The notes under the pieces: model-generated | What the model was told of the DNA's origin: nothing | What the model saw: the letters and a program-made list of their open reading frames with translations, nothing else | The model's database searches: none | Shown here: positions 27,604 through 37,364 of the stretch, in pieces | Layout: every line of letters starts with the position of its first letter | Numbering within the stretch: position 1 is the first letter of the stretch | Assembly (NCBI RefSeq): GCF_005871185.1 | Contig: NZ_SWKN01000009.1 | Location: 186,001-250,000, forward strand | From: Limnobacter alexandrii | GTDB lineage: Bacteria > Pseudomonadota > Gammaproteobacteria > Burkholderiales > Burkholderiaceae_B | Direction of reading: 5' to 3' | DNA: 64,000 bases | Position numbers and translations under genes: made by a program

Positions 27604-29559
27604 ATGTTATTCAAACGCACTCTCGACTCGCTGACCCTGCCCCAGAAATGCGCCATCATCGCGCTACCGCTCTTGCTGGCATTCGGATTTTTGTTTCAGC
27701 AAATGTATGCACAAATCAACACACTGATCAGTTCGTCTGAAAACGAGTTGCGAGGCGCTGTTTTTCTGGAAAAAATCAACCCGCTGATGCAGAAAGCACT
27801 CACCGATCGCGCACAAAAAAAGTCTGAAGCCGTTGGTGAACTCAGTTCAGCCATCAAGGCATCGAAAACCGGGTTGCCAGAGACTTGGCCCATCACCGCC
27901 AGCAACCTTGATCGGCTGGCTGCGCTGCTGCCTCAAGCATTAAACAACAACGCCTCCGAGGCCGAGGCTGAAGAGTTGGGCAATCAAATGGTCACTTTGG
28001 TGCGTCAGTTGGCCGATGAAAGCGAACTGACACTCGACCCCTTCTTGCCCAGCTACTACATGATGAGCCCCATGGCCTTCAACCTGCCGCGCGTCATCGA
28101 ATACCTGTCTGAACTGGAAGGTCGACTGCGCGACCCCGGCAACGACTCGGCAGCCACATTCAGTTTTGTTCGCTCCAGGCTTGGTACCCTGGGCCGCGCA
28201 ATGGAGGAAATTCGCGAGGCCACGAAAAAATCAGTCGATGCGGGCGGTGCAATTACCAACGCAACACGCACACAAATTGACACCATCGACCAGCGCATCG
28301 ACTCCATCTCGGCATGGGTCAAGGAACAATCCGCCAAGGACCTGAATTACGACAGCATCACTGGCCATGCCGAGATGGTTCGCTTGCTTGAGGACGCCGT
28401 GAAAACAGGCTTTGAACTCAGCCGAAGCCTGAACCTCACCTTGCAAGCAGACTTGACCGAGCGCATTTCCGGTTTGAACAGCACGCTGATTCAAGCAGGT
28501 GCGGGCTCATTGGCTGTGTTGTTACTGGCCTTTGCGCTTGGTTATGTGGTGTTCAAAGACACCAACACCGAAATTGCCCAAATTTTGGCGCACGCTAAAA
28601 TTATTGGCATGGGCGACCTGTCCAAACCCATTGAAAGCCATGGCAGCAACGAGATCAGTAAAATTCGCGCCGCGCTCGAGAACATTCGCCAAAAACAAAC
28701 CGGCCTGGTGGGCGAGGTAAAGGATGCTTCAACCCGAATGGCAGACACCATCAACACTTTGGTGACTGCCGCTTCACAGGTCAAAAGCAGCGTTCAAGAA
28801 CAAACGGATTCCGCCTCGGCCGTTGCAGCGTCGGTAGAAGAACTCACCGTGTCGATTGGTCAGGTGCACACCCACGCCAACCAGGCGCTCGGCTTGTCAA
28901 GCCAGGCTGGGCAATCCTCAGTCAATGGTCGCGAGAGTGTGAAGCAAGCCCGCCTGGCCATGGAGCAGATTGGCACCGCCTCGGGCACACTGGCGCAAAG
29001 TATCAACAAGCTGGGCGACCAGTCGGACAACATCTCCAGCATCATTCAGGTAATTCACGCCATTGCTGATCAAACCAACCTGCTGGCGTTGAACGCAGCC
29101 ATTGAGGCTGCACGCGCTGGCGAACAGGGGCGTGGTTTTGCGGTGGTGGCCGATGAAGTGCGCAAGCTGGCCGAGAAAACCGCCGAATCGACGAAAAGTA
29201 TTTCAGCGTTGATCTCGGACATTCAAAATGAAACGCGTTGCGCTGTGGAGCAGGTTACCGGTTGGGCCCAGATGATCGACTCAGGGCAAAGCTCCTCAAT
29301 GGGTGCCGACCAACAAATGGAAGCCATTAACCACCACACCGGCGATGCTGAACGTGCGGTCACTGAAATTACGGAAGCGTTGAAGGAACAAAGCGCTGCC
29401 TCTACACTGATTGCCCAGCAAGTAGAGCGAATCGCCCGCATGACCGAAGAAAGCCAAGGGGTTGCCCATGAAGTAAACCATGTCATTTCCGAGCTGCAAA
29501 GCCTGTCAAATCAAATGGACACTGTCATGGGCAAATTCAAGCTGGCTCAACACGCATAA
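27604..29559 (+). CDS. Methyl-accepting chemotaxis protein, large helical sensor
   Basis: Chemoreceptor of 651 residues. TM1 is at about 15-35, a roughly 260-residue helical periplasmic domain follows, TM2 is at about 298-320 and a HAMP domain ([16 protein letters not shown]) comes next. The signalling tip is [21 protein letters not shown] with [18 protein letters not shown]. The sensor resembles long nitrate/nitrite-type or uncharacterised four-helix sensors, so no ligand is proposed. The signalling part is clearly related to the receptor at 2289. No Shine-Dalgarno stronger than GAAGG is visible (about nine bases before the ATG). Confidence 0.92.
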   Translation: MLFKRTLDSLTLPQKCAIIALPLLLAFGFLFQQMYAQINTLISSSENELRGAVFLEKINPLMQKALTDRAQKKSEAVGELSSAIKASKTGLPETWPITASNLDRLAALLPQALNNNASEAEAEELGNQMVTLVRQLADESELTLDPFLPSYYMMSPMAFNLPRVIEYLSELEGRLRDPGNDSAATFSFVRSRLGTLGRAMEEIREATKKSVDAGGAITNATRTQIDTIDQRIDSISAWVKEQSAKDLNYDSITGHAEMVRLLEDAVKTGFELSRSLNLTLQADLTERISGLNSTLIQAGAGSLAVLLLAFALGYVVFKDTNTEIAQILAHAKIIGMGDLSKPIESHGSNEISKIRAALENIRQKQTGLVGEVKDASTRMADTINTLVTAASQVKSSVQEQTDSASAVAASVEELTVSIGQVHTHANQALGLSSQAGQSSVNGRESVKQARLAMEQIGTASGTLAQSINKLGDQSDNISSIIQVIHAIADQTNLLALNAAIEAARAGEQGRGFAVVADEVRKLAEKTAESTKSISALISDIQNETRCAVEQVTGWAQMIDSGQSSSMGADQQMEAINHHTGDAERAVTEITEALKEQSAASTLIAQQVERIARMTEESQGVAHEVNHVISELQSLSNQMDTVMGKFKLAQHA

Positions 29560-29562
29560 GCT

Positions 29563-29931
29563 TCAAATGCGCTCGATCCTGACCTTCTCCTGAAACAGGA
29601 TCGAGCTTAAGAATGTAGCAAACAAGGAATACAGCAAAGCCGCAAGCACAGCCCACCAGAATCCATTCACCTGGAAACCTTCAAGAATGGAACCCACCCA
29701 GTAAAACATCAAACCATTCAAAACAAAGTAGAACAGCCCCAGGGTCAGCACCGTCAAAGGCAGGGTAAGAATCAACAACACAGGCTTCACAATGGTATTG
29801 ACCAAACCCAGAATCAACGCGGCCCACAACGCCGCCCAAAACCCCTCGACAATCACACCGGGCAACAGGTAAGCCACACCCATCAGTGCCACCGCATGCA
29901 AAACCCAGCTCAGCAAGAGTTTCAAATCCAT
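29563..29931 (-). CDS. Phage-holin-superfamily IV membrane protein (YvlD-like)
   Basis: A 122-residue protein with four hydrophobic segments, as in the PF04020-type YvlD family. Despite the family name these are ordinary chromosomal membrane proteins of unknown function. LLPGVIVEGFWAALWAALILG and NTIVKPVLLILTLPLTVLTLG are characteristic. The start is uncertain: ATG 29931 has GGAGG only two bases upstream, while TTG 29925 has it eight bases upstream and gives the usual family opening MKLLL. The longest frame begins at TTG 29964. Convergent with the chemoreceptor three bases away. Confidence 0.85.
   Translation of the reverse strand: MDLKLLLSWVLHAVALMGVAYLLPGVIVEGFWAALWAALILGLVNTIVKPVLLILTLPLTVLTLGLFYFVLNGLMFYWVGSILEGFQVNGFWWAVLAALLYSLFATFLSSILFQEKVRIERI
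29571..29606. repeat. Perfect 10-base inverted repeat at a convergent gene junction
   Basis: GCTCGATCCT (29571-29580) and AGGATCGAGC (29597-29606) flank a 16-base loop. The repeat lies inside the 3' end of the YvlD-like gene and just after the chemoreceptor stop. It lacks a T-run. It may act as an RNA-stabilising or weak termination hairpin for the converging messages. Confidence 0.6.
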
Positions 29932-29933
29932 TC

Positions 29934-29938
29934 CCTCC
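29934..29938 (-). promoter_or_regulatory. RBS bearing on the YvlD-like start
   Basis: GGAGG on the minus strand is two bases from ATG 29931 and eight bases from TTG 29925. The spacing favours the TTG. Confidence 0.4.
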
Positions 29939-30046
29939 AAGTTCAGAAAACAAGTGATGTACAATCAAATTCGCTCGATAGCCAAGCTATCACATTTCGA
30001 CAAAACCAGCTTAGTCCCAACATTAAGCAACACCGAGAATTTCAGT

Positions 30047-30865
30047 ATGGATGTCAGTCAACGCCTGGTTTCACGCAGTTGCCCTTTTTGTCAAAACAGT
30101 GCAGAAGACTCAGTGACCCTGAGCTACGGCAGCAGCGAATGGCCCATGATTGAATGCAACAAATGCCATTTTGTGTACCTGAAACGTGCTCCGGTTTACG
30201 AGCGCCTCAGCGAAGAATTCGCTTGGGAAAAAACATCGGAAACCGAACGCCAGGTTCGCGAAGAACGAGAGCCGGTGAAACAGGGCTTAAGCCGTGCCTT
30301 TAAGCACTTTCGACAGAAAGTACTGAAGCGCAACAAGCTACCCGAGCTGATCGATAAATACATTCCTGGTGGGCGTGTGCTTGACATTGGTTGCGCAGCG
30401 GGCGGCCTGCTGGCCACATTGCCTGCCAAATACCAGCCCTACGGCATCGAAGTGTCCAAAGCCCTTGCCCAAGCCGCCAGCCAGGTGGTTGAGCCGCGCG
30501 GCGGCAGCATCATGCATGACAACGCGCTTAACGGCATTCAAAAATTGCCCGAGAACCATTTCGCGGGCGTGCTGATGAGCGCATTTCTAGAACACGAAGT
30601 TGAACCCAACGGCCTGCTGCAAGGTGTGGCCAAGGTACTTCAACCCGGCGGCGTGGTCATCATCAAAGTGCCCAACTATGGTTCATGGAACCGAAAAATT
30701 CGCGCTGAAAAATGGTGTGGATTTCGTCTGCCCGACCACGTGAATTACTTCACCCCGGAGAATCTTGAAGCGCTTATCGTGCGACAAGGCATGAAGGTGG
30801 TTCAATTTGGCTTGGCCGACCGGCAACCCACCAGCGACAACATGTGGATCGTGGCCGCCAAGTAG
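30047..30865 (+). CDS. Class I SAM-dependent methyltransferase with zinc-ribbon N-terminus
   Basis: A 272-residue protein. The N-terminus has two Cys pairs, CPFC and CNKC, suggesting a small zinc ribbon as in sugar or cell-surface methyltransferases. The SAM-binding motif is VLDIGCAAGG, followed by AFLEHEVEP and LQPGGVVIIKVPNYGSW. The substrate is unknown. The frame runs back to a GTG at 29954 that overlaps the start region of the divergent YvlD-like gene. I prefer ATG 30047, which has GAGAA about seven bases upstream and starts just before the ribbon. It is a stand-alone gene, convergent with the hybrid kinase. Confidence 0.8.
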   Translation: MDVSQRLVSRSCPFCQNSAEDSVTLSYGSSEWPMIECNKCHFVYLKRAPVYERLSEEFAWEKTSETERQVREEREPVKQGLSRAFKHFRQKVLKRNKLPELIDKYIPGGRVLDIGCAAGGLLATLPAKYQPYGIEVSKALAQAASQVVEPRGGSIMHDNALNGIQKLPENHFAGVLMSAFLEHEVEPNGLLQGVAKVLQPGGVVIIKVPNYGSWNRKIRAEKWCGFRLPDHVNYFTPENLEALIVRQGMKVVQFGLADRQPTSDNMWIVAAK

Positions 30866-30876
30866 GCAAGCCGTTT

Positions 30877-33150
30877 TCAGGCCGCGACCGGTTTCACCAG
30901 TTTGTTGAGTACAAACATCAAGTCCTCGGGCCGAAGCGGCTTGTGAAGTACGGCATTCATCCCGGCCTCCAAAGCACGCCTCTCATCCTCTGGTCCCACT
31001 TCCCCGGTCAAACCGATCACTGGCAAGTCGGCGTTAAAAGGCTGTTTGCGTAACTCGCGTGTGGCCTCAAGACCATCCATCAAAGGCATTTGCACGTCCA
31101 TCACCACCGCATCAAAACCATGGCCGTATTGCAACAAAAACGACAAGGCTTCCAGCCCGTTGTTGGCCTTGGTAATGTTGGCTTGTTTGCGCACCAAAAT
31201 ACCTTCAAGCACTTTCAAGTTCAAATCGCTGTCATCCACAATCAGCAGGTTCATTTTGTTGCGCAATGCGGTAGCTGAATTGCCTCGTGCCGCCAAACCG
31301 GTGGCATTGGTCCTGAACGCATTTTGCAGTTGCAAAGGTGTCAATGGCTTCACGTAAATGGCGCTGAAAATTTCACTGATTCCTTTGTCCAGCAAGCGTC
31401 GCGTGTCGTCACTGCCCAACAGTACGGCACAAGAAACTCCTGCCTGTCCGGTCGTCTTGACGAACTCCACCCAGGCTAGCCTATCAATTTGCTGCTTCGG
31501 AAAGTCAAGCACAATGCCAGCCACACCATGGGCCGCACTCAGCCATTGGCGTGCTTCATCCAGATTGCTGACAGAGACCAATTTGCGGCCCACCAGGGAA
31601 CAAGCATGCAGCAAGGCCTGGCGTTGAAACTCGCTGTCTGCCACCAACAGCAAAGTGTCGTTGGTCCCATTGACTGTGCTGGTGGTCACTTGGGGTACCG
31701 CAAACTCCAGTTCTGCCCAGAAAGTGCTCCCGTGCCCCAACTCACTGTTGAAACCCAGGCTGCCATTCATCAACTCCACCAACTTTTTAACCAGGCTCAG
31801 GCCAAGCCCTGATCCGCCGAACTCCCGTGCAACTGAAGTATTGGCCTGGTGAAATTGCCTGAACAAATGGGCTTGACCTTGCGGAGAAATTCCCACCCCG
31901 GTGTCGCGCACCTCCACACGCAGGCGGCAAACTCCACCCTGATTGGAAAGCACTTGAAGCGACAGGTGCACATGCCCAAGCTGGGTAAACTTGATTGCAT
32001 TGCCCACCAGGTTCACCACAATTTGCCGGAAACGCAATTCATCGCCCATCAATTCGCGTGGCAAATCGGTCGAGGGATCAATGATCAACTCAATCGGCTT
32101 GTTGGCAGCAGCGCCGGTCATGATGCCAGACACCTTGTCGATAAACTCAAGTGTCGAAAACGGCTTGGACTCCAGCTCCATGCTGCCCGCTTCAATTTTC
32201 GAAATATCCAGCACATCACTGACCAAATCAATCAGATTGCGCGATGTTTTCTCCAGGCTCTCCAGCAAAAGCTTCTGGTTACTCGACACGGACGTGTCCT
32301 TCAACAAATAAGTCAAACCCACAATGCCGTTCAACGGCGTGCGAATCTCATGGCTCATGTTGGACAAAAATTCTGTCTTGGCCTGGCTGGCCATTTCCAC
32401 CCGGGCGTTGGCCTCGCGCAAACGCCTGTTTTTATGTGCCAGATTGTGGGCCATCTGGTTCACCGCCTTGGACACATCGCCCAATTCATCATTGGCATTC
32501 ACCTCACACACCGCGTCTTCATTGCCATTGCGGATCTCGTCTGCCGTGCGTTTCAACTTGGCCAGCGGGTTCAACACACCCGTGCGCATTAACACCACCA
32601 ACAAGGCAATCACCACCACAAAACTGCCCAGGCCAACCGACTCCAACAAGGTAAGGCCCTTCAAGTTTCTGGCTTGCGCATCATTCACTTGTGTCGCCCA
32701 CTGATAACCCAATTCGGAAATTACCTGGGTTTCTGCAATCAAACGCTCAACAATCAAACTTTCTCGACGCTCAAGAAAATCTGCATTGTTGTTGCCGCGC
32801 ACCGCGCTGTTGTTCAACTCATTGAAGATAGGCTTGAGTTCAGCAAGACTGCCCTGAATGTCCGAGAGTTCTTGCGGCGCGACAGACGAGTTCACGGTTG
32901 ACCCAATCAGTCTTTCCAGCTCCTCTTGCGTGCGCACCCACGCATCAGCCACAGACGGCGATTTGAACAACACATACTCTTGGGTCAGCACCAAAAGGCT
33001 TGAGGACAAACGGGTAATGTTTTGCGCCTTTTGTGATTGCTCCAAACCCTTGAACTGTTCACTGAGAATAAACAGATTGCCCAGCACCAGTACCACTGCG
33101 CAAACAATGGTGCTAAGAATAGCCAGATTGATTTTGGTGGCAACGCGCAC
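30877..33150 (-). CDS. Hybrid sensor histidine kinase
   Basis: A 757-residue membrane kinase. TM1 is at about 8-30, a helical periplasmic sensor covers about 31-170, and TM2 is at about 172-190. A HAMP segment and a HisKA domain follow, with H267 in [10 protein letters not shown]. The ATPase domain shows [15 protein letters not shown] and [10 protein letters not shown] degenerate receiver-like domain lies around 490-610 (IVLDFPKQQ). The C-terminal receiver, with phospho-acceptor Asp in [12 protein letters not shown], ends the protein. It starts with GTG preceded by GGGAAGG. It lies 12 bases after the substrate-binding-protein gene, which may supply its ligand signal. There is no separate response regulator nearby. 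Confidence 0.92.
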   Translation of the reverse strand: MRVATKINLAILSTIVCAVVLVLGNLFILSEQFKGLEQSQKAQNITRLSSSLLVLTQEYVLFKSPSVADAWVRTQEELERLIGSTVNSSVAPQELSDIQGSLAELKPIFNELNNSAVRGNNNADFLERRESLIVERLIAETQVISELGYQWATQVNDAQARNLKGLTLLESVGLGSFVVVIALLVVLMRTGVLNPLAKLKRTADEIRNGNEDAVCEVNANDELGDVSKAVNQMAHNLAHKNRRLREANARVEMASQAKTEFLSNMSHEIRTPLNGIVGLTYLLKDTSVSSNQKLLLESLEKTSRNLIDLVSDVLDISKIEAGSMELESKPFSTLEFIDKVSGIMTGAAANKPIELIIDPSTDLPRELMGDELRFRQIVVNLVGNAIKFTQLGHVHLSLQVLSNQGGVCRLRVEVRDTGVGISPQGQAHLFRQFHQANTSVAREFGGSGLGLSLVKKLVELMNGSLGFNSELGHGSTFWAELEFAVPQVTTSTVNGTNDTLLLVADSEFQRQALLHACSLVGRKLVSVSNLDEARQWLSAAHGVAGIVLDFPKQQIDRLAWVEFVKTTGQAGVSCAVLLGSDDTRRLLDKGISEIFSAIYVKPLTPLQLQNAFRTNATGLAARGNSATALRNKMNLLIVDDSDLNLKVLEGILVRKQANITKANNGLEALSFLLQYGHGFDAVVMDVQMPLMDGLEATRELRKQPFNADLPVIGLTGEVGPEDERRALEAGMNAVLHKPLRPEDLMFVLNKLVKPVAA

Positions 33151-33162
33151 TAAACCTTCCCT

Positions 33163-34122
33163 TTATTGGAGCGACACAGCGCCCGGGTTCACTGCTTTCA
33201 AAAAATTCGGGTAGAAAAACCCGGTGTAATTGGGCTGGGCCAAGTCGCCCTTGACATGACCCTCGCGCAAAGCCCATCTCGCCTGCCCTTCCATTGTGCG
33301 CGGTAAAGAGCGATTCAAACTTAAACGAAACCTGTAGTCATCAAATATTTTCTCGATCAAAACCACGGGCACCCCCAATCTTTTTGCAGCCATGGCTTTG
33401 GCTTTCTCGGGGTGCGTTTGTATGAACTCGGTGCTGTCCTTCAAGGCACGGACCAATCGCTCAAGTTCCTTTGGTTTGCTGGCAATGACGCCCTGCATGG
33501 CAATCAAATTAAAGGTGGCGGTGTACAGCTTGGGGATGGGCACAAGTGCCACTTCAGAGCCCAATTGCAGTTCAATGCGTGAGGCAAAAGGCTCCCAAAT
33601 GCACAGCGCGTCAACCTCCTTGTTCGCCAAGGCCGCCAAAGCAGTTTCCGGCGTGATCGCCTTCAAATTCACCTTGTCTGGATCAATCCCGTTATAAACC
33701 AGTACAGAGTCCAACACATATTGGCTTGCGCTGCCATTGACATACCCCAACGTTTTATTCCGAAGTTGGTCTGGCTGCGTTATTTTCGCATCAGCACGCG
33801 CCACAACTTTCAAATCGTTGGAAACACTGACAAAACTGGTCAAAATTGCAAAGTCGCTTCGGGTGAAGCTATTGAACACAACTGGCAACTCGGTGGCTGT
33901 GGACAGGTCGGTTTGGCCTTCGAGCATGTTTTTTATGCAGCGGTTACCGCCCACACAATTCACAAACTCCACATTAACGCCATGCTTTTGGAAAAACCCT
34001 TCCTCTTGGGCCACATACAAGGGCAGAGAGAGCAAGGTTTCAGACACGCCAATGCGCAAGGTTGCGGCCTGCGCAACAAGCGGCGACAACAAAAATCCGA
34101 GAAACAGTACGAGACGCAACAT
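33163..34122 (-). CDS. Periplasmic substrate-binding protein, NMT1/SsuA type
   Basis: A 319-residue exported protein. The signal peptide MLRLVLFLGFLLSPLVAQA is followed by TLRIGVSETLLSLPLYVAQEEGFF, the standard opening of NMT1/SsuA/TauA-like solute-binding proteins for sulfonates, nitrate or pyrimidine precursors. CVGGNRCIKNMLEG and ALCIWEPFASRI fit that family. No ABC ATPase or permease accompanies it. Instead a hybrid histidine kinase follows 12 bases downstream, so it may act as a ligand-presenting subunit for signalling rather than transport. Confidence 0.82.
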   Translation of the reverse strand: MLRLVLFLGFLLSPLVAQAATLRIGVSETLLSLPLYVAQEEGFFQKHGVNVEFVNCVGGNRCIKNMLEGQTDLSTATELPVVFNSFTRSDFAILTSFVSVSNDLKVVARADAKITQPDQLRNKTLGYVNGSASQYVLDSVLVYNGIDPDKVNLKAITPETALAALANKEVDALCIWEPFASRIELQLGSEVALVPIPKLYTATFNLIAMQGVIASKPKELERLVRALKDSTEFIQTHPEKAKAMAAKRLGVPVVLIEKIFDDYRFRLSLNRSLPRTMEGQARWALREGHVKGDLAQPNYTGFFYPNFLKAVNPGAVSLQ

Positions 34123-34304
34123 TCACATTCTCTGAGAACGGGGACACCCTAAAAGGGTAGCGGCATTGTTACATCAGAAAACTACCAAGAAGAAACACAA
34201 AAAGCCATCTCTTCCCGACATTGAATGATCAAACACTCAAGGAGTGTCGCAGGGCGTGAACAAAGGGAGTGGCCGTGGCTGGCACACCCCCGATTTACTT
34301 GAGT

Positions 34305-34820
34305 TTAGAACGCAAAAGTGGCTGTCAAATTCAGGCCATCAGCTTCAACATTGTCTTTGTCGTACAGCATCTCGTAACCGGCGCGAATGTTCACGCTGCC
34401 TGCGGTGTACATCACACCACCGCCGTAGCTGAGTGCACCGTCATCGTCGTTGGTGTTAAAACCAGGACCGCTGATGTTGGCATCCAAAAAGCCGTAACCC
34501 AAAGTGCCATACAACGAGAACTGGTTGTTCAAGGGCAATTTGCCCAAGAGATTGGCTCCAATGTAGGAATCGACCTTCGCGCGGAATGCGCCTGAGTTTT
34601 CTTCATCCACACCGGTCAACAAACGACCCTCAACCGCCAGATTGGGGCTAAGTTCATAGCCACCGACCACACCCAGGGTGTCGACATCAAGCTCGACTCC
34701 GCCGATACGGCTGTCAGTAATTCCCAGGCTGTTGTAAGTGGCGCCCAGGTAAGGGCCTTCAGCAAAGGCTGGGCTGGCTGCAGCGGCAGACAATACGGCA
34801 ATAGAAATTAATTTTTTCAT
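34305..34820 (-). CDS. Small outer-membrane beta-barrel protein
   Basis: A 171-residue protein with a signal peptide (MKKLISIAVLSAAAASPAFA, cut before EGPY). Alternating amphipathic strands and a C-terminal Phe (NLTATFAF) are typical of outer-membrane barrels assembled by BAM, and the size fits an eight-stranded OmpA/OmpX-like barrel. YLGATYNSLGI and AGYEMLYD are strand-like. The function is unknown. It lies downstream of the desaturase gene on the same strand but is separated by 109 bases containing a GC-rich inverted repeat. Confidence 0.82.
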   Translation of the reverse strand: MKKLISIAVLSAAAASPAFAEGPYLGATYNSLGITDSRIGGVELDVDTLGVVGGYELSPNLAVEGRLLTGVDEENSGAFRAKVDSYIGANLLGKLPLNNQFSLYGTLGYGFLDANISGPGFNTNDDDGALSYGGGVMYTAGSVNIRAGYEMLYDKDNVEADGLNLTATFAF

Positions 34821-34854
34821 GGCTGACTTCCTCTGTTTGTTATGGATACTGCGC

Positions 34855-34870
34855 CCCCCTTGGGAGGGGG
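34855..34870. repeat. GC-rich hairpin between desaturase and porin-like genes
   Basis: CCCCCT (34855-34860) pairs with AGGGGG (34865-34870) around a four-base loop. No U-tract follows on either strand, so termination is not well supported. Confidence 0.5.
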
Positions 34871-34929
34871 CACGGTGTCTAACGCAGGAAATTCGCCATT
34901 GGGTTACAAAAACCCGTAATACGCAGTAA

Positions 34930-36021
34930 TCAGGCTGCTACGACTTCACGGTTCTTGCGCTTCAAACTGGGCAGGCTGTACTTGAATGCACGGCCCACCA
35001 CAGTGGAGAACTGTTTGAACAAGGACGCCTTGTTGTAATGCTGTCCATAGCGTTTGCAGATTTCCTGCACTTCAACCGACATTTCCGCGTAGCGGTGCGC
35101 AGGCACCTCAGGAAACAGGTGGTGCTCGATCTGGTGGCTCAAGTTGCCCGACATGATGTGGAACAGCTTGCCGCCTGTCAGGTTCGACGAACCCTTCAAT
35201 TGACGCAAATACCAGTGGGCCTGCGATTCACCATCAATAATCGACTTGTCGAACACCTCGGAATCGGCCGTGAAGTGACCACAGAAAATAATCACAAAGG
35301 TCCAGTAATTGCGAATGATGTTGGCAAGAAAGTTACCTGCCAAAACGGGCAGGAAGAAGGGACCAGCCAGCAGCGGGAAAAACACATAGTCTTTCAAAAT
35401 TTGGCGCCCTGCCTTCTTGAAGGTCGGAATGGCACGGTCTTTGGTTTCCTTCAGGGTTTTCTCGCCGCTGACTACTTTTTCAAGCTCAAGGGTTTGCAAA
35501 GCCAGCAGGTTTTCAAAGAAGGTAGCCAGAATGACCATCAAAGGCACGTTCGCCAAGAAACGTGGTTCCCACTTTTGTTCAGGGAACAGGCGCAGTACTC
35601 CGTAACCGATGTCATGATCCTCACCCAGCACGTTGGTGTAAGTGTGGTGGCGATAGTTGTGGCTGTAGCGCCAGTTGTCGGCGGTACACCAAGTGTCCCA
35701 CTCATAAGTTTGGCCCATCAGGCGCTTGTTCTGCATGAAGTCGTACTGGCCGTGCATCACATTGTGGCCCAGCTCCATGTTTTCCAGAATTTTCGACACG
35801 CCAAGTGTCAGCGTACCCAGAATGAATGCAGGCGGGAAGATGCCAGCCATCAACATACCGCGACCAGCGATCTCGGTGTAACGCACTGCTTTTTCAATTT
35901 TGGTGATGTACTTGGCATCGCGTTCGCCCACATCGGCCAAATGCTTTTGGCGAATCGCTTCAATCTCAGCACCGAACTGTTCCAGTTCAGCGGGGCTCAA
36001 TTTGCGGTCAGCTTTTCTCAT
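34930..36021 (-). CDS. Membrane fatty-acid desaturase
   Basis: Membrane di-iron acyl desaturase of 363 residues. The three histidine boxes are present: GHNVMHGQ, HNYRHHTYTN and HQIEHHLFPE. Hydrophobic stretches around residues 55-80 and 215-245 form the membrane part. It probably introduces a double bond into membrane phospholipid acyl chains. The ferredoxin-reductase gene lies directly upstream (30 bases), giving the same pairing as DesB with DesC in Pseudomonas. Expression is probably controlled from the promoter/operator upstream of the reductase. Confidence 0.92.
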   Translation of the reverse strand: MRKADRKLSPAELEQFGAEIEAIRQKHLADVGERDAKYITKIEKAVRYTEIAGRGMLMAGIFPPAFILGTLTLGVSKILENMELGHNVMHGQYDFMQNKRLMGQTYEWDTWCTADNWRYSHNYRHHTYTNVLGEDHDIGYGVLRLFPEQKWEPRFLANVPLMVILATFFENLLALQTLELEKVVSGEKTLKETKDRAIPTFKKAGRQILKDYVFFPLLAGPFFLPVLAGNFLANIIRNYWTFVIIFCGHFTADSEVFDKSIIDGESQAHWYLRQLKGSSNLTGGKLFHIMSGNLSHQIEHHLFPEVPAHRYAEMSVEVQEICKRYGQHYNKASLFKQFSTVVGRAFKYSLPSLKRKNREVVAA

Positions 36022-36051
36022 GATTTGCTCCAGTATTTTTAGGTTTTGCTT

Positions 36052-37164
36052 TTACAGGTCCAGTGAAACCGGGCCTTGGGCGGCGTTGATACACAAACGC
36101 AGCGCCGTGTTGTTGGTGCCGCACACCGATTTGTTCTGCATGTTTTGCGTGGTGCCTGTCAGCTTTTCGCATGAACAGGTGTTGCAAATGCCCATGCCAC
36201 AACCGTGAGGTGGATTAATGCCCTGCTCTTGCAGCGCTTTCAAAAGGGGCTTGTTGTTGCTCACTTCAAGAATGCGATTGCTTTTGGTCAGGGTCACAGT
36301 GAATGTTTTGACCTCGGCGTTCTCGTCAATGCTCAAGGCCATGGGGGTAAATGATTCAGCGTGGAAGCTCTTGGGCGCGTCACCCAAAATGCCGCGCAGC
36401 GCAGTCATGAAACCATCGGGGCCGCAGGCATACACATCGGTGTTGTCTAGTGCACCAGCAACAGCTTCAAACTGCTCGGCGTTGGGGCGACCAGCCAAAT
36501 CACCTTCAGCAAGGTTCGCACCACTTTCCAGCAGGCGGACATACTTGAAGTGTTCGTTGGTTTTCGCCTTCAGTGTTGCGTCAAACAACATGTCTTCCGG
36601 GTTACGGGCCCAGCTCATCAGCGTGACATCAGTCGGCCAGCCTTGGGCTTCCAGTGTTTCAATCAGGCTGATCATGGGTGTAATACCGCTACCGGCCGCA
36701 AGCAACAGCATGGTGGGGCGCTCGGTGTGCAAATTAGGCTGCGTATGTGAAAGAGTCATGTCACCGAACACATCACCCACTTCCACCACGGTGCCCACTT
36801 CCATGTTGTTCACAACGTGGCGAGAAACAAGACCGCTTGGGGTTTGCTTGATCGTCAAGCGCACCAAGCCACTTTCCGTGGGGGCGTTGCTGAAGCTGTA
36901 TGAACGGGTGTGCACTACGCCATCAATCGTGATGCTCAGGTTCACGTGCTGGCCCGCTTCAAAACCCTTGAACAAGGCATTGGGGCGCAGCCACAGGCTG
37001 ACTGCATCGGCTGTTTCGCGATCAATGCGCACCACCTCGGCCAGGCAGCGGTCAGCAGAATGGGTGCTGCCCGCTTGCTCAAGCCAGAAGGCAACGAATT
37101 CCTGACCCAGAATTTTGGAGAGTCCGCGGACTACTTTGTTGGACAGTTGGCTGTTGGTTCTCAT
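36052..37164 (-). CDS. Ferredoxin reductase with C-terminal 2Fe-2S domain (desaturase electron donor)
   Basis: A 370-residue flavoprotein delivering electrons from NAD(P)H to the desaturase. The FAD-binding motif is RSYSFSNAP, the nucleotide-binding part is LLLAAGSGITPM, and the ferredoxin domain has HGCGMGICNTCSC with a final LCINA Cys. The order (FAD, NAD, plant-type ferredoxin) is that of the DesC/VanB-like family. The frame extends to 37227, but ATG 37164 has GTGGAAAAC just upstream and begins where family members do. The upstream 130 bases are very AT-rich and contain a palindromic operator candidate. Confidence 0.88.
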   Translation of the reverse strand: MRTNSQLSNKVVRGLSKILGQEFVAFWLEQAGSTHSADRCLAEVVRIDRETADAVSLWLRPNALFKGFEAGQHVNLSITIDGVVHTRSYSFSNAPTESGLVRLTIKQTPSGLVSRHVVNNMEVGTVVEVGDVFGDMTLSHTQPNLHTERPTMLLLAAGSGITPMISLIETLEAQGWPTDVTLMSWARNPEDMLFDATLKAKTNEHFKYVRLLESGANLAEGDLAGRPNAEQFEAVAGALDNTDVYACGPDGFMTALRGILGDAPKSFHAESFTPMALSIDENAEVKTFTVTLTKSNRILEVSNNKPLLKALQEQGINPPHGCGMGICNTCSCEKLTGTTQNMQNKSVCGTNNTALRLCINAAQGPVSLDL

Positions 37165-37263
37165 TGCGTTTTCCACGTTAGTGAACAGATGTGCACCAAT
37201 GTAACTAAAAACGCCTGTTTTTCGCAAGAGATTTTGCTGAAAAAACTAGAATAAAGTGTCAGA

Positions 37264-37281
37264 AGAGTACAACTGTACACT
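37264..37281. promoter_or_regulatory. Candidate TetR-type operator upstream of reductase/desaturase genes
   Basis: An 18-base dyad with arms AG-n-GTACA and TGTAC-n-CT separated by two bases. The pattern resembles the operators of the fatty-acid regulators FabR and DesT, which control unsaturated-fatty-acid genes. It lies 100 bases before the reductase ATG. No regulator gene is in the window. Confidence 0.5.
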
Positions 37282-37364
37282 TATTTTATTGACTAAATAA
37301 TTGATTGTATTGATATTTTTTTATTTGATTGAAATGGATTTTTTAAGTGAACACTTTTGAGAAT

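Noticed and set aside
29563-29931. Holin-family gene as evidence of a prophage
   Set aside because: The family is a common chromosomal membrane protein group and no other phage gene lies nearby.
34233-34247. Small hairpin ACACTC-AAG-GAGTGT as terminator of the outer-membrane protein gene
   Set aside because: The stem is only six bases and the following minus-strand sequence lacks a proper U-tract.
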